Of a stretch of 64,000 nt of DNA, positions 1 through 11,210 are shown in pieces (positions within the stretch are counted from its first letter, which is position 1; each line of letters opens with the position of its first letter). The notes beneath the pieces are model-generated. The model was not told the origin of the DNA. It saw only the letters and a program-made list of their open reading frames with translations, and did not search any database. The position numbers and the translations under genes were made by a program. Source of the stretch: Deltaproteobacteria bacterium (GTDB lineage: Bacteria; Desulfobacterota; Binatia; UBA12015); the NCBI GenBank assembly GCA_016874795.1, contig VGTG01000002.1, forward strand, positions 1 to 64,000, read 5' to 3'.

Positions 1-1
1 C

Positions 2-1486
2 GAGAGCGCGGGGGCGTGGGGCGTGCTGGCGTGGGACGTCGGCGACGTGCCGGGGGTGGAAGACGTCCTCGTGACGCTGCGCTCGGCGTGGCGCGAGCAA
101 CACGTGGCCGACCGGATCGAGGGCGAGGGCACCCCCTACCCCGTGGCCGTCGCGAGCAGCCTCGGGAACGGCCCGTACTACGAGACGCTGGCGGGACCGC
201 TCGAGGGGAGCATCGCGAACCTCGGCGGCGACACCGGGGTCCAGCGCCAGATCCAGCAGGAGCTGCAGGTGAACGGCTCGGCGTGGGAAGATCGCATCGC
301 CTTCGTCGGCGGGGCGTTCGGGTTCTGGGATGAGGCGACGGAGAACGCCGGGATCGACGCGTACCCCGGCGCGCTCCTGGGCACGGCGCCGGTCGGCCTG
401 GCGCCCGCCCTCGGGTACACGGCGACCGACAACTGGGACTGGGCGATCTACGCGCAGGCCACCGCGGACTTCACCGACTGGCTGAGCCTCACTGGTGGCC
501 TCCGCTACACCGAGGAGAAGAAGGGTCTGTTCCGCACCCTGCAGCAACCCTTCGCGATCCCGCCGGTCAACGAGCCGCTGCCGGTCGACTTCGACGGCTC
601 GGCCATCTTCTCGGACTGGACGCCCATGGCGAGCCTCGCCCTCCTCGCGCCCGCGGAGTGGGTGGACGCGATGAGCCTCGACCACTTGATGGGCTACTTC
701 ACGTACGCGAAGGGCTTCCGCGGCGGAGGCTGGAACGGCGGCGCGCGCACCTCGGACCCGCGCACCCTCGAGCCGTTCCAGCCCGAGACGATGAACTCGT
801 ACGAGTGGGGGCTCAAGAGCATCTTCTACGAGCGCATCAGCTTCAATTTCGCCTTCTTCATCGAGGACCGGCAGGACCAGCAGATCCCGCAGATCATCGA
901 CGCGCAGATCACGCCGCTCCTCTCGCTCCCCGACGTGATCGTCTCCAACGCGGCGTCGTCCACCGCGCGGGGATTCGAGATCGAGACCCAGGGGCAGCCG
1001 CTCGACGGGCTGCTGTTCGACGGGTCGGTCGGCTACCTCGACGGCAAGTACGACGACTTCCCGGGGACCGAGAGCGCGATGACGGGCGAGCCCCTGAACC
1101 GGGCAGGCGAGCAGTTCACGTTCCTGCCCCGGTGGCAGACGCACATCGGCGTGCAGTACTCGGTCGAGCTGCCGAGCAGCTTGGGCCAGCCCCGCTGGCT
1201 CGAGGGCTGGGTCACGCCGCGCCTCGACTGGAGCTACCAGAGCCAGACCGAGAACTGGGGCCCGGAGATCACCGAGCTCGTGCAGCCGGGATTCTCCCTC
1301 GTGAACTTCCGGCTGAGCTACGACTTCAACGACGACCGCTCGCAGTTCGCCTTCTTCGCGAACAACCTGCTCGACACGGAGTACTTCCGCGACTCCCTCG
1401 CGCTCGGCCCGCGCTTGAGCCTCACCGTCCTCAAATACTACGAGCCGCCGCGCTGGTTCGGGATCGAGATGAGCCACCGCTTCTGA
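2..1486 (+). CDS. TonB-dependent outer-membrane receptor, C-terminal part (5' truncated by window)
   Basis: The reading frame is open from base 2, so the gene starts outside the window; the GTG at 23 in the ORF track is internal. What remains (about 494 residues) reads as the C-terminal beta-barrel of a TonB-dependent receptor: alternating amphipathic strands such as SLTGGLRYTEEKKG, a FTYAKGFRGGGWNGG loop/strand, ETMNSYEWGLKS, and a last strand ending in Phe (EMSHRF), the usual C-terminal residue of BamA-inserted barrels. The plug domain and TonB box are not in view. Family members import siderophores, cobalamin, glycans or other large ligands; the ligand cannot be read from this part. No partner gene (TonB, ExbB/D, ABC transporter) follows; the next gene is on the other strand. 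Confidence 0.88.
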   Translation, partial: ESAGAWGVLAWDVGDVPGVEDVLVTLRSAWREQHVADRIEGEGTPYPVAVASSLGNGPYYETLAGPLEGSIANLGGDTGVQRQIQQELQVNGSAWEDRIAFVGGAFGFWDEATENAGIDAYPGALLGTAPVGLAPALGYTATDNWDWAIYAQATADFTDWLSLTGGLRYTEEKKGLFRTLQQPFAIPPVNEPLPVDFDGSAIFSDWTPMASLALLAPAEWVDAMSLDHLMGYFTYAKGFRGGGWNGGARTSDPRTLEPFQPETMNSYEWGLKSIFYERISFNFAFFIEDRQDQQIPQIIDAQITPLLSLPDVIVSNAASSTARGFEIETQGQPLDGLLFDGSVGYLDGKYDDFPGTESAMTGEPLNRAGEQFTFLPRWQTHIGVQYSVELPSSLGQPRWLEGWVTPRLDWSYQSQTENWGPEITELVQPGFSLVNFRLSYDFNDDRSQFAFFANNLLDTEYFRDSLALGPRLSLTVLKYYEPPRWFGIEMSHRF

Positions 1487-1629
1487 GAAGCGGAACCACT
1501 GGTGCCGTGAGCGCGCCGCCGGATCGTCCGGCCCCGGCGCCACGAGCGGCGGCCGAACGTGCGCGCACGCCTTGCACCGTTCGCGCGCTGCTCGCGCTCC
1601 AAGAGGTACGCGCCGGCAATCTCAGCACC

Positions 1630-1911
1630 TCAGCGAGGCAGGCGCTCCCACTCGTCCCGGGTATACGCGCGCGCCGAGAGCGCGTGGATCTCGTGCGGGA
1701 TCATGTCGCCGGCGGCGGCGTACACGGCGCGGTGTCTCTCGACGCGTCCCATTCCCGCGAAGCGGTCGGACACCACGACGACGTTGAAGTGCCCCGCACC
1801 TCCCGCGGCGCCGGCGTGACCGGCGTGGCGCGCGCTGTCGTCCTGCACCTCGACGAGTGCTGCGGCGAGCTCCGTGCGTAGGCGATCGCGAAGTTTCTCG
1901 ACGCGTGTCAT
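1630..1911 (-). CDS. BolA family protein (first of two in the window)
   Basis: A 93-residue protein with the BolA-type fold signature: an N-terminal helix (TRVEKLRDRLRTEL), the strand HFNVVVVSDRFAGM, the following helix GRVERHRAVYAAAGDMI, and the conserved histidine region IPHEIHALSARAYTRDEW. BolA proteins bind CGFS glutaredoxins through a shared 2Fe-2S cluster and act in iron or Fe-S handling and stress morphology. The gene stands alone, divergent from the ThDP enzyme, while a second BolA lies beside a CGFS glutaredoxin at about 46 kb. An unusual Ala/Gly/His-rich stretch (SARHAGHAGAAGGAGH) replaces the normal loop before the central strand. ATG start at 1911. Confidence 0.85.
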   Translation of the reverse strand: MTRVEKLRDRLRTELAAALVEVQDDSARHAGHAGAAGGAGHFNVVVVSDRFAGMGRVERHRAVYAAAGDMIPHEIHALSARAYTRDEWERLPR

Positions 1912-1970
1912 GCGGCTTCGAAGCGTCGCCTAGCAGACGGGGAGCCGCCGGACACGCGCGGAGGAGCGGG

Positions 1971-1999
1971 TTGCCACTCAAATCGGCGGCGCCTATAAG
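1971..1999 (+). promoter_or_regulatory. sigma-70 promoter of the ThDP enzyme gene
   Basis: TTGCCA, then 17 bases, then TATAAG: five of six matches to each sigma-70 hexamer with ideal spacing. Transcription would begin near 2006, giving a leader of roughly 28 bases before the ATG at 2034. TATAAG is conspicuous in this G+C-rich DNA. It supports 2034, not the upstream in-frame codon at 1857, as the real start. Confidence 0.62.
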
Positions 2000-2033
2000 C
2001 GTCCCTGGGGCAACGAGCAGGAACCGACCGAAC

Positions 2034-3683
2034 ATGGGAGATCTTCACGGAGGACAGATCGTCGCCCGCGCGCTCGCGAACGAGGGCGTGCAGTTCGTCT
2101 TCACGTTGTGCGGCGGCCATGTGATGTCGATCTACGACGGCTGCATCGACCACGGAATCCGCGTGATCGACACGCGGCACGAGCAGACCGCCGCGCACGC
2201 GGCGGACGGCTGGGGCCGGGTGACCGGCGAGCCGGGCGTCGCGATCGTCACCGCTGGTCCGGGCCTGACCGATGCCGTCACGGGCGTCGCGACGGCGCAG
2301 CGCGCGAAGGCGCCGATGGTGATCATCGGCGGCCAGGCGCCGCGGGGCTTCCAGGACATGGGCGGCCTGCAGGACATGAACCATGTCGAGCTGATGCGCC
2401 CGATCACGAAGTGGTCGGTCGCGGTGCCCGACTCGAAGCGCCTCGGCGAGTACGTCTCGACGGCCTTCCGCATCGCCACGACGAACGTCCCTGGCCCGGT
2501 CTTCCTCGAGATGCCGATCGACTTCCTGTTCGACGGCGTTCCCGAGGAGAACTGCGTGTTTCCGACGCAGTACCGCACCAAGGCCGGGCTCGCCGGCGAC
2601 CCCGAGTACATCGAGCGGGCGATGGACCTGCTCCGTGGTGCGGAGCGTCCCGTGTGCCTCGTCGGCAGCCAGTACTGGTGGTCGCGCCGCCGCTCCGCCT
2701 ACCTGCCGTTCCTCGAGACGTTCGACATGCCCGTGTTCGTGAACGGCATGGCGCGCGGCTCGATCCCGCCGAGTCATCCCTCGTGGATGACGCTCGCGCG
2801 GAAGGACGCGCTGAAGCGCGCCGACGTCGTCATGATCTTCGGCACGCCTCTCGACTTCCGCATCGGTTACGGCAGAGGCTCGCACATCGCCGCGGACGCA
2901 AAGCTGATCCAGATCGACCTCGACGGCGGCGAGATCGGCCGCAACCGCGCGATCGAGGTCGGCATCGTCGGCGACACCGGCATGGTGATGGAGCAGCTCA
3001 CGAACGCGGCGAAGCAGAGCCGCTTCGAGCCGACGCTCTACAAGACCTGGACCGACGAGATCCGCCGCATCGACCGCGAGAAGCGAGCCGCGACCGAAGG
3101 GGAGATGCGCTCCGACGCGGTGCCGATCAACCCGGTCCGCGCGTGCACGGAAATCGACGGCGTCCTCGACGAGGACACGATCGTGATCGGCGACGGCGGC
3201 GACTTCGTGGGAACCGCCGCGAACGTCCTCAAGATCCAGAAACCGGGCCACTGGCTCGACGCGGGACCTCTGGGCACGCTCGGTGCTGGCCCGGGCTTCG
3301 CGATGGCGGCGAAGCTCGCGAAGCCGAAGAGCAACGTCATCATCGTCTACGGCGACGGCTCGTTCGGGCTGAACGGCTTCGAGTTCGAGGCGATGGCGCG
3401 CCAGAGGATCAACGTCGTCGGCGTGATCGGCAACGACGCCGCCTGGCAGCAGATCCGCCGCGGACAGGTGCAGATCTACGGCCCGGACCGCGCGATCGCG
3501 TGCTCGCTCGACTACACGCGCTACGACAAGGTCGGCGAGGCTCTCGGGTGCCACGGCGAGCATTGCGAGAAGCCCGACGAGATCCGTCCGGCCCTGCAGC
3601 GTGCGCTTGCGGCGAACCGCCCGGCGATCGTGAACATCAAGATCGGCACGAGCGACTTCCGCAAGGACGCCATCTCGGTGTGA
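2034..3683 (+). CDS. thiamine diphosphate-dependent enzyme, 2-hydroxyacyl-CoA lyase / acetolactate synthase-like
   Basis: 549 residues with the three-domain ThDP enzyme layout. The N-terminal Pyr domain carries the cofactor-activating Glu50 in TRHEQTAAHAADGWGR; the middle domain follows at about 190-330; the C-terminal PP domain has the ThDP/Mg motif GDG at 440-442 and Asn467 in GNDAAW. The segment MGGLQDMNHVELMRPITKWS resembles oxalyl-CoA decarboxylase and 2-hydroxyacyl-CoA lyase more than anabolic acetolactate synthase, and no small regulatory subunit (ilvN/H) is nearby. The substrate is undetermined; sulfoacetaldehyde acetyltransferase or a degradative acetolactate synthase remain possible. 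Start chosen at ATG 2034, downstream of a good promoter; the ORF-track start would read through that promoter. Confidence 0.85.
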   Translation: MGDLHGGQIVARALANEGVQFVFTLCGGHVMSIYDGCIDHGIRVIDTRHEQTAAHAADGWGRVTGEPGVAIVTAGPGLTDAVTGVATAQRAKAPMVIIGGQAPRGFQDMGGLQDMNHVELMRPITKWSVAVPDSKRLGEYVSTAFRIATTNVPGPVFLEMPIDFLFDGVPEENCVFPTQYRTKAGLAGDPEYIERAMDLLRGAERPVCLVGSQYWWSRRRSAYLPFLETFDMPVFVNGMARGSIPPSHPSWMTLARKDALKRADVVMIFGTPLDFRIGYGRGSHIAADAKLIQIDLDGGEIGRNRAIEVGIVGDTGMVMEQLTNAAKQSRFEPTLYKTWTDEIRRIDREKRAATEGEMRSDAVPINPVRACTEIDGVLDEDTIVIGDGGDFVGTAANVLKIQKPGHWLDAGPLGTLGAGPGFAMAAKLAKPKSNVIIVYGDGSFGLNGFEFEAMARQRINVVGVIGNDAAWQQIRRGQVQIYGPDRAIACSLDYTRYDKVGEALGCHGEHCEKPDEIRPALQRALAANRPAIVNIKIGTSDFRKDAISV

Positions 3684-3687
3684 ACGG

Positions 3688-4419
3688 ATGGCGGAGCGGA
3701 CGGCCGGCATCATCGTCATCGGGAACGAGATCCTCTCGGGAAAGGTGACCGACGAGAATTCGCCGTACCTGGCGTCCGAGCTGCGCCGGCTCGGCGTGGC
3801 GCTCCGCCGCATCGTCACGATCCCCGACGAGGTGGACCTGATCGCGGAGGAGACGCGCGTCTTCCACGCCGCCTTCGACTTCGTCTTCACCTCGGGCGGC
3901 GTCGGCCCGACGCACGACGACGTGACGATCGAGGGCATCGCGCGCGGCCTCGGCCGAAAGGTGATCCGCCATCCCGAGATGGAGGAGAACATCCGCCGCT
4001 TCTTGAAGGACAACGTGAACGCGGCGCACCTGAAGATGGCGGAGGTCCCGGAAGGCGCCGTGCTCGTGCACGACGCGGAGCTCGGCTTTCCGACGATCCT
4101 CGTCGAGAACATGTACATCCTCCCCGGGATCCCGGAGATCCTACGGAAGAAGTTCGAGGGGCTGCGCGCGCGCTTCGCGACCGAGCCGTTCCATTTGCGC
4201 GTGATCTACACGCGTTGGAGCGAGAGCATGATCGCGGAGTCCCTCAACCAGACGATGGTCGAGTTCCCGGAGCTGATGCTCGGAAGCTACCCGAAGATCG
4301 ACAATCCGGAGTATCGCGTGAAGCTGACGATCGAGTCGAAGGACGGCGACTACGTGCGCCGCGCCTTCGATCGTCTGCTGGGCTTGCTGCCCGCGGAAGC
4401 CGTCGTCCGGACCGAGTGA
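3688..4419 (+). CDS. molybdopterin-binding (MoCF) domain protein, CinA-N / FAD-synthase-type
   Basis: 243 residues beginning with the MoCF biosynthesis fold also found at the N-terminus of CinA: AGIIVIGNEILSGKVTDENSPYLA, then FVFTSGGVGPTHDDVTIEGIARGL, the molybdopterin-binding signature. The C-terminal 80 residues (FHLRVIYTRWSESMIAESL, GSYPKIDNPEYRVKLTIESKD) match the extension of single-domain CinA-like and eukaryotic FAD-synthase-type MPTb proteins. The C-terminal NMN deamidase domain of full CinA is absent. It starts four bases after the ThDP enzyme stop, so the two are probably co-transcribed. The reaction is not established; family members cleave ADP-ribose or FAD-type pyrophosphates, or are regulatory. 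Confidence 0.8.
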   Translation: MAERTAGIIVIGNEILSGKVTDENSPYLASELRRLGVALRRIVTIPDEVDLIAEETRVFHAAFDFVFTSGGVGPTHDDVTIEGIARGLGRKVIRHPEMEENIRRFLKDNVNAAHLKMAEVPEGAVLVHDAELGFPTILVENMYILPGIPEILRKKFEGLRARFATEPFHLRVIYTRWSESMIAESLNQTMVEFPELMLGSYPKIDNPEYRVKLTIESKDGDYVRRAFDRLLGLLPAEAVVRTE

Positions 4420-4463
4420 GTGGCCGCGCGGCGGGGGCCGCGCGCTGGAGGTGGAGGAGCCCA

Positions 4464-4916
4464 ATGGGTGGCGTAGGAATGGGATCGACGCGGTTTGGTC
4501 TCGTGCGTCGTCGGCGGCTGGTCGTCGCCGTGGTGATGAGCTCGGTGCTGGCGCTGCCGGTGCATGCGCGTGCGGAGAACGCCGACGAGGGCGGCTTCTG
4601 GAAGGAATTCGGCCTGGGCGTCGGCGCCGTCGTCACGAACGTCGTCTACATGCCTGCCAAGTTCGTCTGGGCGACGATCGGCGCGGTCGTCGGCGGCCTC
4701 GCGTACGGGCTGACTCTGGGAAGCACGGAGACCGCGAACGCGATCTGGGAGCCGACCCTCGGAGGCAACTACGTGCTGACGCCGAGGATGCTCGCGGGCG
4801 AGGAGAAGTTCAGCTTCAGCGGCGCCGCGGAGACGACACCGCCTGCGACCCTGTCGGAGGACGAGGCGGCGAAGGATCCGCACATCCGCGAGTACGATGG
4901 GCAGTGGACGCAGTGA
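4464..4916 (+). CDS. exported or membrane-anchored protein of unknown function
   Basis: A 150-residue protein with an Arg-rich N-terminus (LVRRRRLVVAVVMSSVLALP) followed by VHARAE, a plausible signal peptide with cleavage near residue 36. A second hydrophobic Gly-rich segment (about 66-90, FVWATIGAVVGGLAYGLTLG) may be a membrane helix or helical hairpin. The tail GGNYVLTPRMLAGEEKFSFSG looks conserved in style but matches no family I can name. The ATG at 4464 is chosen because GGTGGAGGAG lies just upstream; the ORF-track start at 4215 lies inside the preceding gene. It sits between the MoCF gene and engB, probably in the same transcript. Confidence 0.7.
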   Translation: MGGVGMGSTRFGLVRRRRLVVAVVMSSVLALPVHARAENADEGGFWKEFGLGVGAVVTNVVYMPAKFVWATIGAVVGGLAYGLTLGSTETANAIWEPTLGGNYVLTPRMLAGEEKFSFSGAAETTPPATLSEDEAAKDPHIREYDGQWTQ

Positions 4917-4940
4917 ACCGGCCGGATCGCGGCGGCTGAC

Positions 4941-5528
4941 TTGACGCGAGCGTGGGGCGGAGGCGCGTGGCGGTTCGCCGGCGCCGTCGGCCCTGGAGGA
5001 CAGGTCCCGTCGCTGCGGCTGCCCGAGATCGCCTTCGCGGGGCGGTCCAACGTCGGAAAGTCGAGCCTGATCAACCGCCTCGTGCGGATGAAGGGCCTCG
5101 CGCGAACGAGCTCCACTCCGGGCCGCACGCAGCAGATCAACTTCTTCGTCGGGTCGGAGGAGATCGTTTTCGCCGATCTGCCGGGATACGGCTTCGCGAA
5201 GGTGCCGGTCAAGATCCGCGCGCAGTGGGCGGGTTTGATCGAGGAGTACCTGCGCGACCGGGACACGCTCCGCGGCGTGGTCGTCATCGTCGACGCGCGC
5301 CGCGGCGTCGGCGACCTGGACCGGGAGCTCCTCGGGTTTCTCGCCGAGCTCGAGCGGCCCGTCGTCGTGGCGCTCAGCAAGATCGACAAGCTTCGCCAGG
5401 CCGAGCGCGCGAAGTGTCTCCGTGAGCTGCCGGCGGAGGCCGCCGAGGCGATCCCGTTCTCGGCCGTGACGGGCGAGGGCGAGCGCGATCTCTGGCGTCG
5501 ATTGACGGCTCTCGCGGCGCTTCGCTAG
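4941..5528 (+). CDS. engB: ribosome biogenesis GTP-binding protein EngB/YsxC
   Basis: 195 residues with the TRAFAC GTPase motifs of the EngB (YihA/YsxC) family: G1 GRSNVGKSS at 34-42, G2 threonine region RTSSTPGRTQQINFF, G3 DLPGYGFA, G4 as SKID in place of the usual TKxD, and G5 SAVTG. EngB assists late assembly of the large ribosomal subunit and is usually essential. The start is TTG at 4941, chosen because the conserved body begins soon after and no better codon is available. The next gene, murI, starts 14 bases after its stop. Confidence 0.95.
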   Translation: MTRAWGGGAWRFAGAVGPGGQVPSLRLPEIAFAGRSNVGKSSLINRLVRMKGLARTSSTPGRTQQINFFVGSEEIVFADLPGYGFAKVPVKIRAQWAGLIEEYLRDRDTLRGVVVIVDARRGVGDLDRELLGFLAELERPVVVALSKIDKLRQAERAKCLRELPAEAAEAIPFSAVTGEGERDLWRRLTALAALR

Positions 5529-5542
5529 GAGGCTCGGCAAGG

Positions 5543-6427
5543 ATGGGGGAGCGGAAGGCGGGCCGCGGCCGCAAGCGGAAGGCGGGAGCGACGGCAAGGC
5601 CCGCGAGAACGGCACGTCGTCGGCGCCCGGAGGACGCGATCGGCGTCTTCGACTCGGGCATCGGCGGATTGACCGTCCTCGAGGCGCTCTCGCGGCGCAT
5701 CCCCCGCGAGCATCTGATCTACCTCGGCGACACGGCGCGCGTTCCGTACGGGACGAAGTCGAGCGAGGCGATCACCGCATACGCGATCGAGACGGCCGAC
5801 TTCTTCGGGGAGCGCGGCGTCAAGCTAATGGTCCTCGCGTGCAACACGACCTCCGCGCTGGCGATCGACGTCCTCCGCTCGCGCTATCCGATCCCGATCA
5901 TCGGCGTCGTCGAGCCCGGAGCGCGTGCGGCGCTCACGGCGACGCGGAACGGGCGCATCGGCGTGATCGGCACGGAAGCGACGATCGCGAGCGGCGCGTA
6001 CCCGCGATGCCTCCGCGCGCGGGCTCCCGACGTCGAGATCTTCACGCGCGCCTGCCCGCTCTTCGTCCCGCTCGCGGAGGAGGGCTGGACCGAGAACGAC
6101 ATCGCACGCCGGACGGCTTCGTTCTACCTCGCGAGCTTGAAGAAGAGCGGCATCGACACCCTGATCCTCGGCTGCACGCACTATCCGCTCCTGCGCAAGG
6201 TGATCGCGGACTTCCTCGGTCCGAGCGTCCGCCTCGTCGACTCCGCCGAGGAGACGGCGCGCGAGGTGAGGCGCGTCCTCGCGAGCGACGGCATCGCGCG
6301 ATCGAAGGGGAAGGGCTCGGCGAGCTTCTTCGTCACCGACGCGGCCGATCGCTTCATGCGGATCGGGGAGCGCTTCTACGGCGCCACGGTGGCGTCCGCG
6401 GTTCGCGTCGTCCTCAAGGGGGGGTGA
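5543..6427 (+). CDS. murI: glutamate racemase
   Basis: Cofactor-independent racemase that supplies D-glutamate for peptidoglycan. The 294-residue protein has the catalytic cysteine pair in LACNTTSA and LGCTHYPLL, preceded by the substrate-binding IGVFDSGIGGLTVL and YLGDTARVPYGTKS. An N-terminal extension of about 30 residues is Arg/Lys-rich (GERKAGRGRKRKAG) and not part of the enzyme core; a downstream start would remove it, but the ATG at 5543 has an AAGG upstream. The 3' end overlaps the next gene by four bases (GTGA). Confidence 0.95.
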   Translation: MGERKAGRGRKRKAGATARPARTARRRRPEDAIGVFDSGIGGLTVLEALSRRIPREHLIYLGDTARVPYGTKSSEAITAYAIETADFFGERGVKLMVLACNTTSALAIDVLRSRYPIPIIGVVEPGARAALTATRNGRIGVIGTEATIASGAYPRCLRARAPDVEIFTRACPLFVPLAEEGWTENDIARRTASFYLASLKKSGIDTLILGCTHYPLLRKVIADFLGPSVRLVDSAEETAREVRRVLASDGIARSKGKGSASFFVTDAADRFMRIGERFYGATVASAVRVVLKGG

Positions 6428-8187
6428 CGGCGGTGGGTCGCCGCGGCGCGATCGCGCTCCTGCTCGCGGCGGCGACGGTCGCAGTCTTCCTGCCTCTCCG
6501 GAACGCGGGGTTCGTCAACTACGACGACCCCGGGTACGTCTACGAGAATCCCGTCGTGGCGCAGGGGCTCTCTCCCGGCGCGGTCGCGTGGGCGTTCGGC
6601 AGCTTCGCCAAGGCGAACTGGCATCCGCTGACGTGGCTCTCGCACATGCTCGACGTCGAGCTCTTCGGGCTCGATCCGGGTGCTCACCATCTGACGAGCG
6701 TGCTCCTGCACGCGCTCTGCACGGCGCTCGTGTTCGGCTTCTTCGCGTGGACGACGGGACGAGACGGGCCGAGCGCGCTCGTCGCGGCGCTCTTCGCTCT
6801 CCATCCGCTGCACGTCGAGTCGGTCGCGTGGATCTCCGAGCGAAAGGACGTGCTGTCGACGGCGTTCTTCTGGGCGACGCTCTGCGCGTACGTCGCCTGG
6901 GTGCACCGCGGAGGAGCCGGCCGCTACGCGCTCGTTGCGCTGCTTCTCGCGGCGGGCCTGATGGCGAAGCCGATGCTCGTGACGCTCCCGTGCGTCCTTC
7001 TCCTTCTCGACTTCTGGCCGCTCGGCCGTGTGCAGGTAAAGAGCAGCGCTCGCCTCGTGGTCGAAAAGCTCCCGCTCTTCGCTCTCGTCGGGCTGGCGAG
7101 CGTCGTCACGCTCGCGGCGCAGGGGGCCGCGGGGGCGGTGATCGATGCGCCCCGGCTGCAGGTCGGGACCCGACTCGCGAACGCGGCGACGGGGTACCTC
7201 TGGTACGTCGAGAAGCTCTTCTGGCCGAGCCATCTCGCGGTCCTCTATCCGCATCCGGCGCTCGTCGGCGCCAGTGGCCCCGGTCTCGCGCACGTGGCGC
7301 TCGTCGTGGCCGTGCTGGCGGGCGTGAGCGGGATTGCGATGCAGCAGGCGCGGCGGCGCCCGTACCTTCTCTTCGGATGGCTCTGGTTCGTCGGGATGCT
7401 CGTCCCCGTGATCGGGCTCGTCCAGGTGGGACAGCAGGCCGTCGCCGATCGCTACGGCTATCTGCCGCTCGTCGGACTCTTCGTGATGCTCGCCTGGCTC
7501 GGGGCGGAGGTCGCAGCGCGCGGAGCCGCGGCGCGCGCTGCGGTCGTCGTCGCTTCGCTCATCGCGTTGGTCGCCTGTGCGGCCGCGAGCCGCGCGCAGC
7601 TTCGCCACTGGCAGGATGCCAGGAGTCTCGCGGAGCACGCCGTCGCCGTAACGGAGGGAAACTTCGTCATGCACTACAACCTCGCGATCGCGCTCGAGAC
7701 CGAGGGCGACACGGAGGCGGCGATCGTCCACTACCGTGAGGCGATCGAGCTCCTTCCGGGACGTCCGGATTTCCACGGGCGTCTCGCCGCGGCACTCGCG
7801 CGGAGCGGCAGGGCGGGGGAAGCGGCGCGGGAGCTTCGGCGCGCGATCGACGTCGCGCCCGGCGAGGCGGAGGCCTACAACAATCTCGCGTGGCTCCTCG
7901 CGACGAGCCCGGACCCGACGGTCCGCGACGGGCGAGAGGCACGCCGCCTCGCGGAGGAAGCCCTGCGCCTCGGCGACCCTCGCGATCCCCAGCTTCTGGA
8001 CACCCTCTCCGCGGCGCAAGCGGAGAGCGGCGACTTCCGGGCGGCGCAGCGAAATGCCCTCCGTGGTGCGGCTCTCGCACGCCAGGCCGGCGACGCAGCG
8101 CTCGCCGCGGCGATCGAAGAGCGCGCACAGATCTACCGGGTCCGCCGACCATACCGGGACGAGAGCGCGGGTGACGTGCGCGGGTGA
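6424..8187 (+). CDS. TMTC-like polytopic membrane glycosyltransferase with C-terminal TPRs
   Basis: 587 residues. The N-terminal two thirds is polytopic and carries the strongly conserved segments of bacterial relatives of eukaryotic TMTC O-mannosyltransferases (GT-C fold): NYDDPGYVYENPVV, ANWHPLTWLSHMLD followed by a GAHH motif, HPLHVESVAWISERKDVLS and LMAKPMLVTLP. The acidic NYDD pair is the expected catalytic/metal site of the first periplasmic loop. From about residue 415 the protein becomes soluble TPR repeats (MHYNLAIALETEGDTEAAI, then two or three more). It probably transfers a lipid-linked sugar to an extracytoplasmic acceptor; this is inferred from the family. The start is GTG at 6424, coupled to murI; GTG at 6433 is an alternative. 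Confidence 0.82.
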   Translation: MTAVGRRGAIALLLAAATVAVFLPLRNAGFVNYDDPGYVYENPVVAQGLSPGAVAWAFGSFAKANWHPLTWLSHMLDVELFGLDPGAHHLTSVLLHALCTALVFGFFAWTTGRDGPSALVAALFALHPLHVESVAWISERKDVLSTAFFWATLCAYVAWVHRGGAGRYALVALLLAAGLMAKPMLVTLPCVLLLLDFWPLGRVQVKSSARLVVEKLPLFALVGLASVVTLAAQGAAGAVIDAPRLQVGTRLANAATGYLWYVEKLFWPSHLAVLYPHPALVGASGPGLAHVALVVAVLAGVSGIAMQQARRRPYLLFGWLWFVGMLVPVIGLVQVGQQAVADRYGYLPLVGLFVMLAWLGAEVAARGAAARAAVVVASLIALVACAAASRAQLRHWQDARSLAEHAVAVTEGNFVMHYNLAIALETEGDTEAAIVHYREAIELLPGRPDFHGRLAAALARSGRAGEAARELRRAIDVAPGEAEAYNNLAWLLATSPDPTVRDGREARRLAEEALRLGDPRDPQLLDTLSAAQAESGDFRAAQRNALRGAALARQAGDAALAAAIEERAQIYRVRRPYRDESAGDVRG

Positions 8188-8291
8188 GCGCCGGCGCGCT
8201 GCATGGTTTCTTTGCAGACCGAGAGGGGTTCTGGTTACCCTGAGGGGCTGACCGGGCGCCACGAGCTCGGACTCGGATCGGGGTCGGAAGG

Positions 8292-10957
<2,666 letters not shown>

Positions 10958-10958
<1 letters not shown>

Positions 10959-11137
10959 CCTGCATTTCTCACCAGATCCCTACTGCGGCGGCCGATAGCA
11001 CCGAATCTTCGCGAGCTTCTCCCTCCGGGCTCCTCGACGTACTGTTCAAGTACGCCTGCGTTGCCCTCCGGTCCGAGGCTCGCGAATCTCCCGCACTCTC
11101 GACCGCCTCGCGACGTGATCTGGTGAGAAATGCAGGC
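10958..11137. repeat. 180-bp imperfect palindromic element with 21-bp perfect terminal inverted repeats
   Basis: The arms (CCTGCATTTCTCACCAGATC plus a flanking G, and its exact complement) occupy 10958-10978 and 11117-11137. At the exact centre lies a second perfect inverted repeat, CGTACT-GTTCA-AGTACG (11038-11054). The arms between also fold together imperfectly; TTCGCGAGC and CCTCCGG, for example, occur in matching positions on the two halves. The whole element is thus one long hairpin, not two separate ones. It starts on the last base of the secA stop codon and encodes nothing. It may be a miniature inverted-repeat element, a dispersed intergenic repeat, or a very large terminator/RNA stem. 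No target duplication is visible. Confidence 0.85.
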
Positions 11138-11161
11138 CGGAAGCTCGAAGCTTCGATGACT

Positions 11162-11186
11162 CGCGGGCGAGCGCGGCTCGCCCGCG
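11162..11186. other. perfect 10-bp stem hairpin
   Basis: CGCGGGCGAG, five-base loop CGCGG, CTCGCCCGCG. A smaller hairpin (GAAGCT-CGA-AGCTTC, 11140-11154) lies just before it. Together with the 180-bp palindrome and the hairpin at 11211 they fill the secA/HU intergenic region with inverted repeats. No T-run follows on either strand. Confidence 0.6.
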
Positions 11187-11210
11187 CCCGAGTCTCCGCG
11201 AGAGGCGTAT

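Noticed and set aside
1908-4118. 736-residue minus-strand ORF
   Set aside because: Exact antisense shadow of the ThDP and MoCF genes in G+C-rich DNA; sequence is Arg/Asp/His-rich with no motif.
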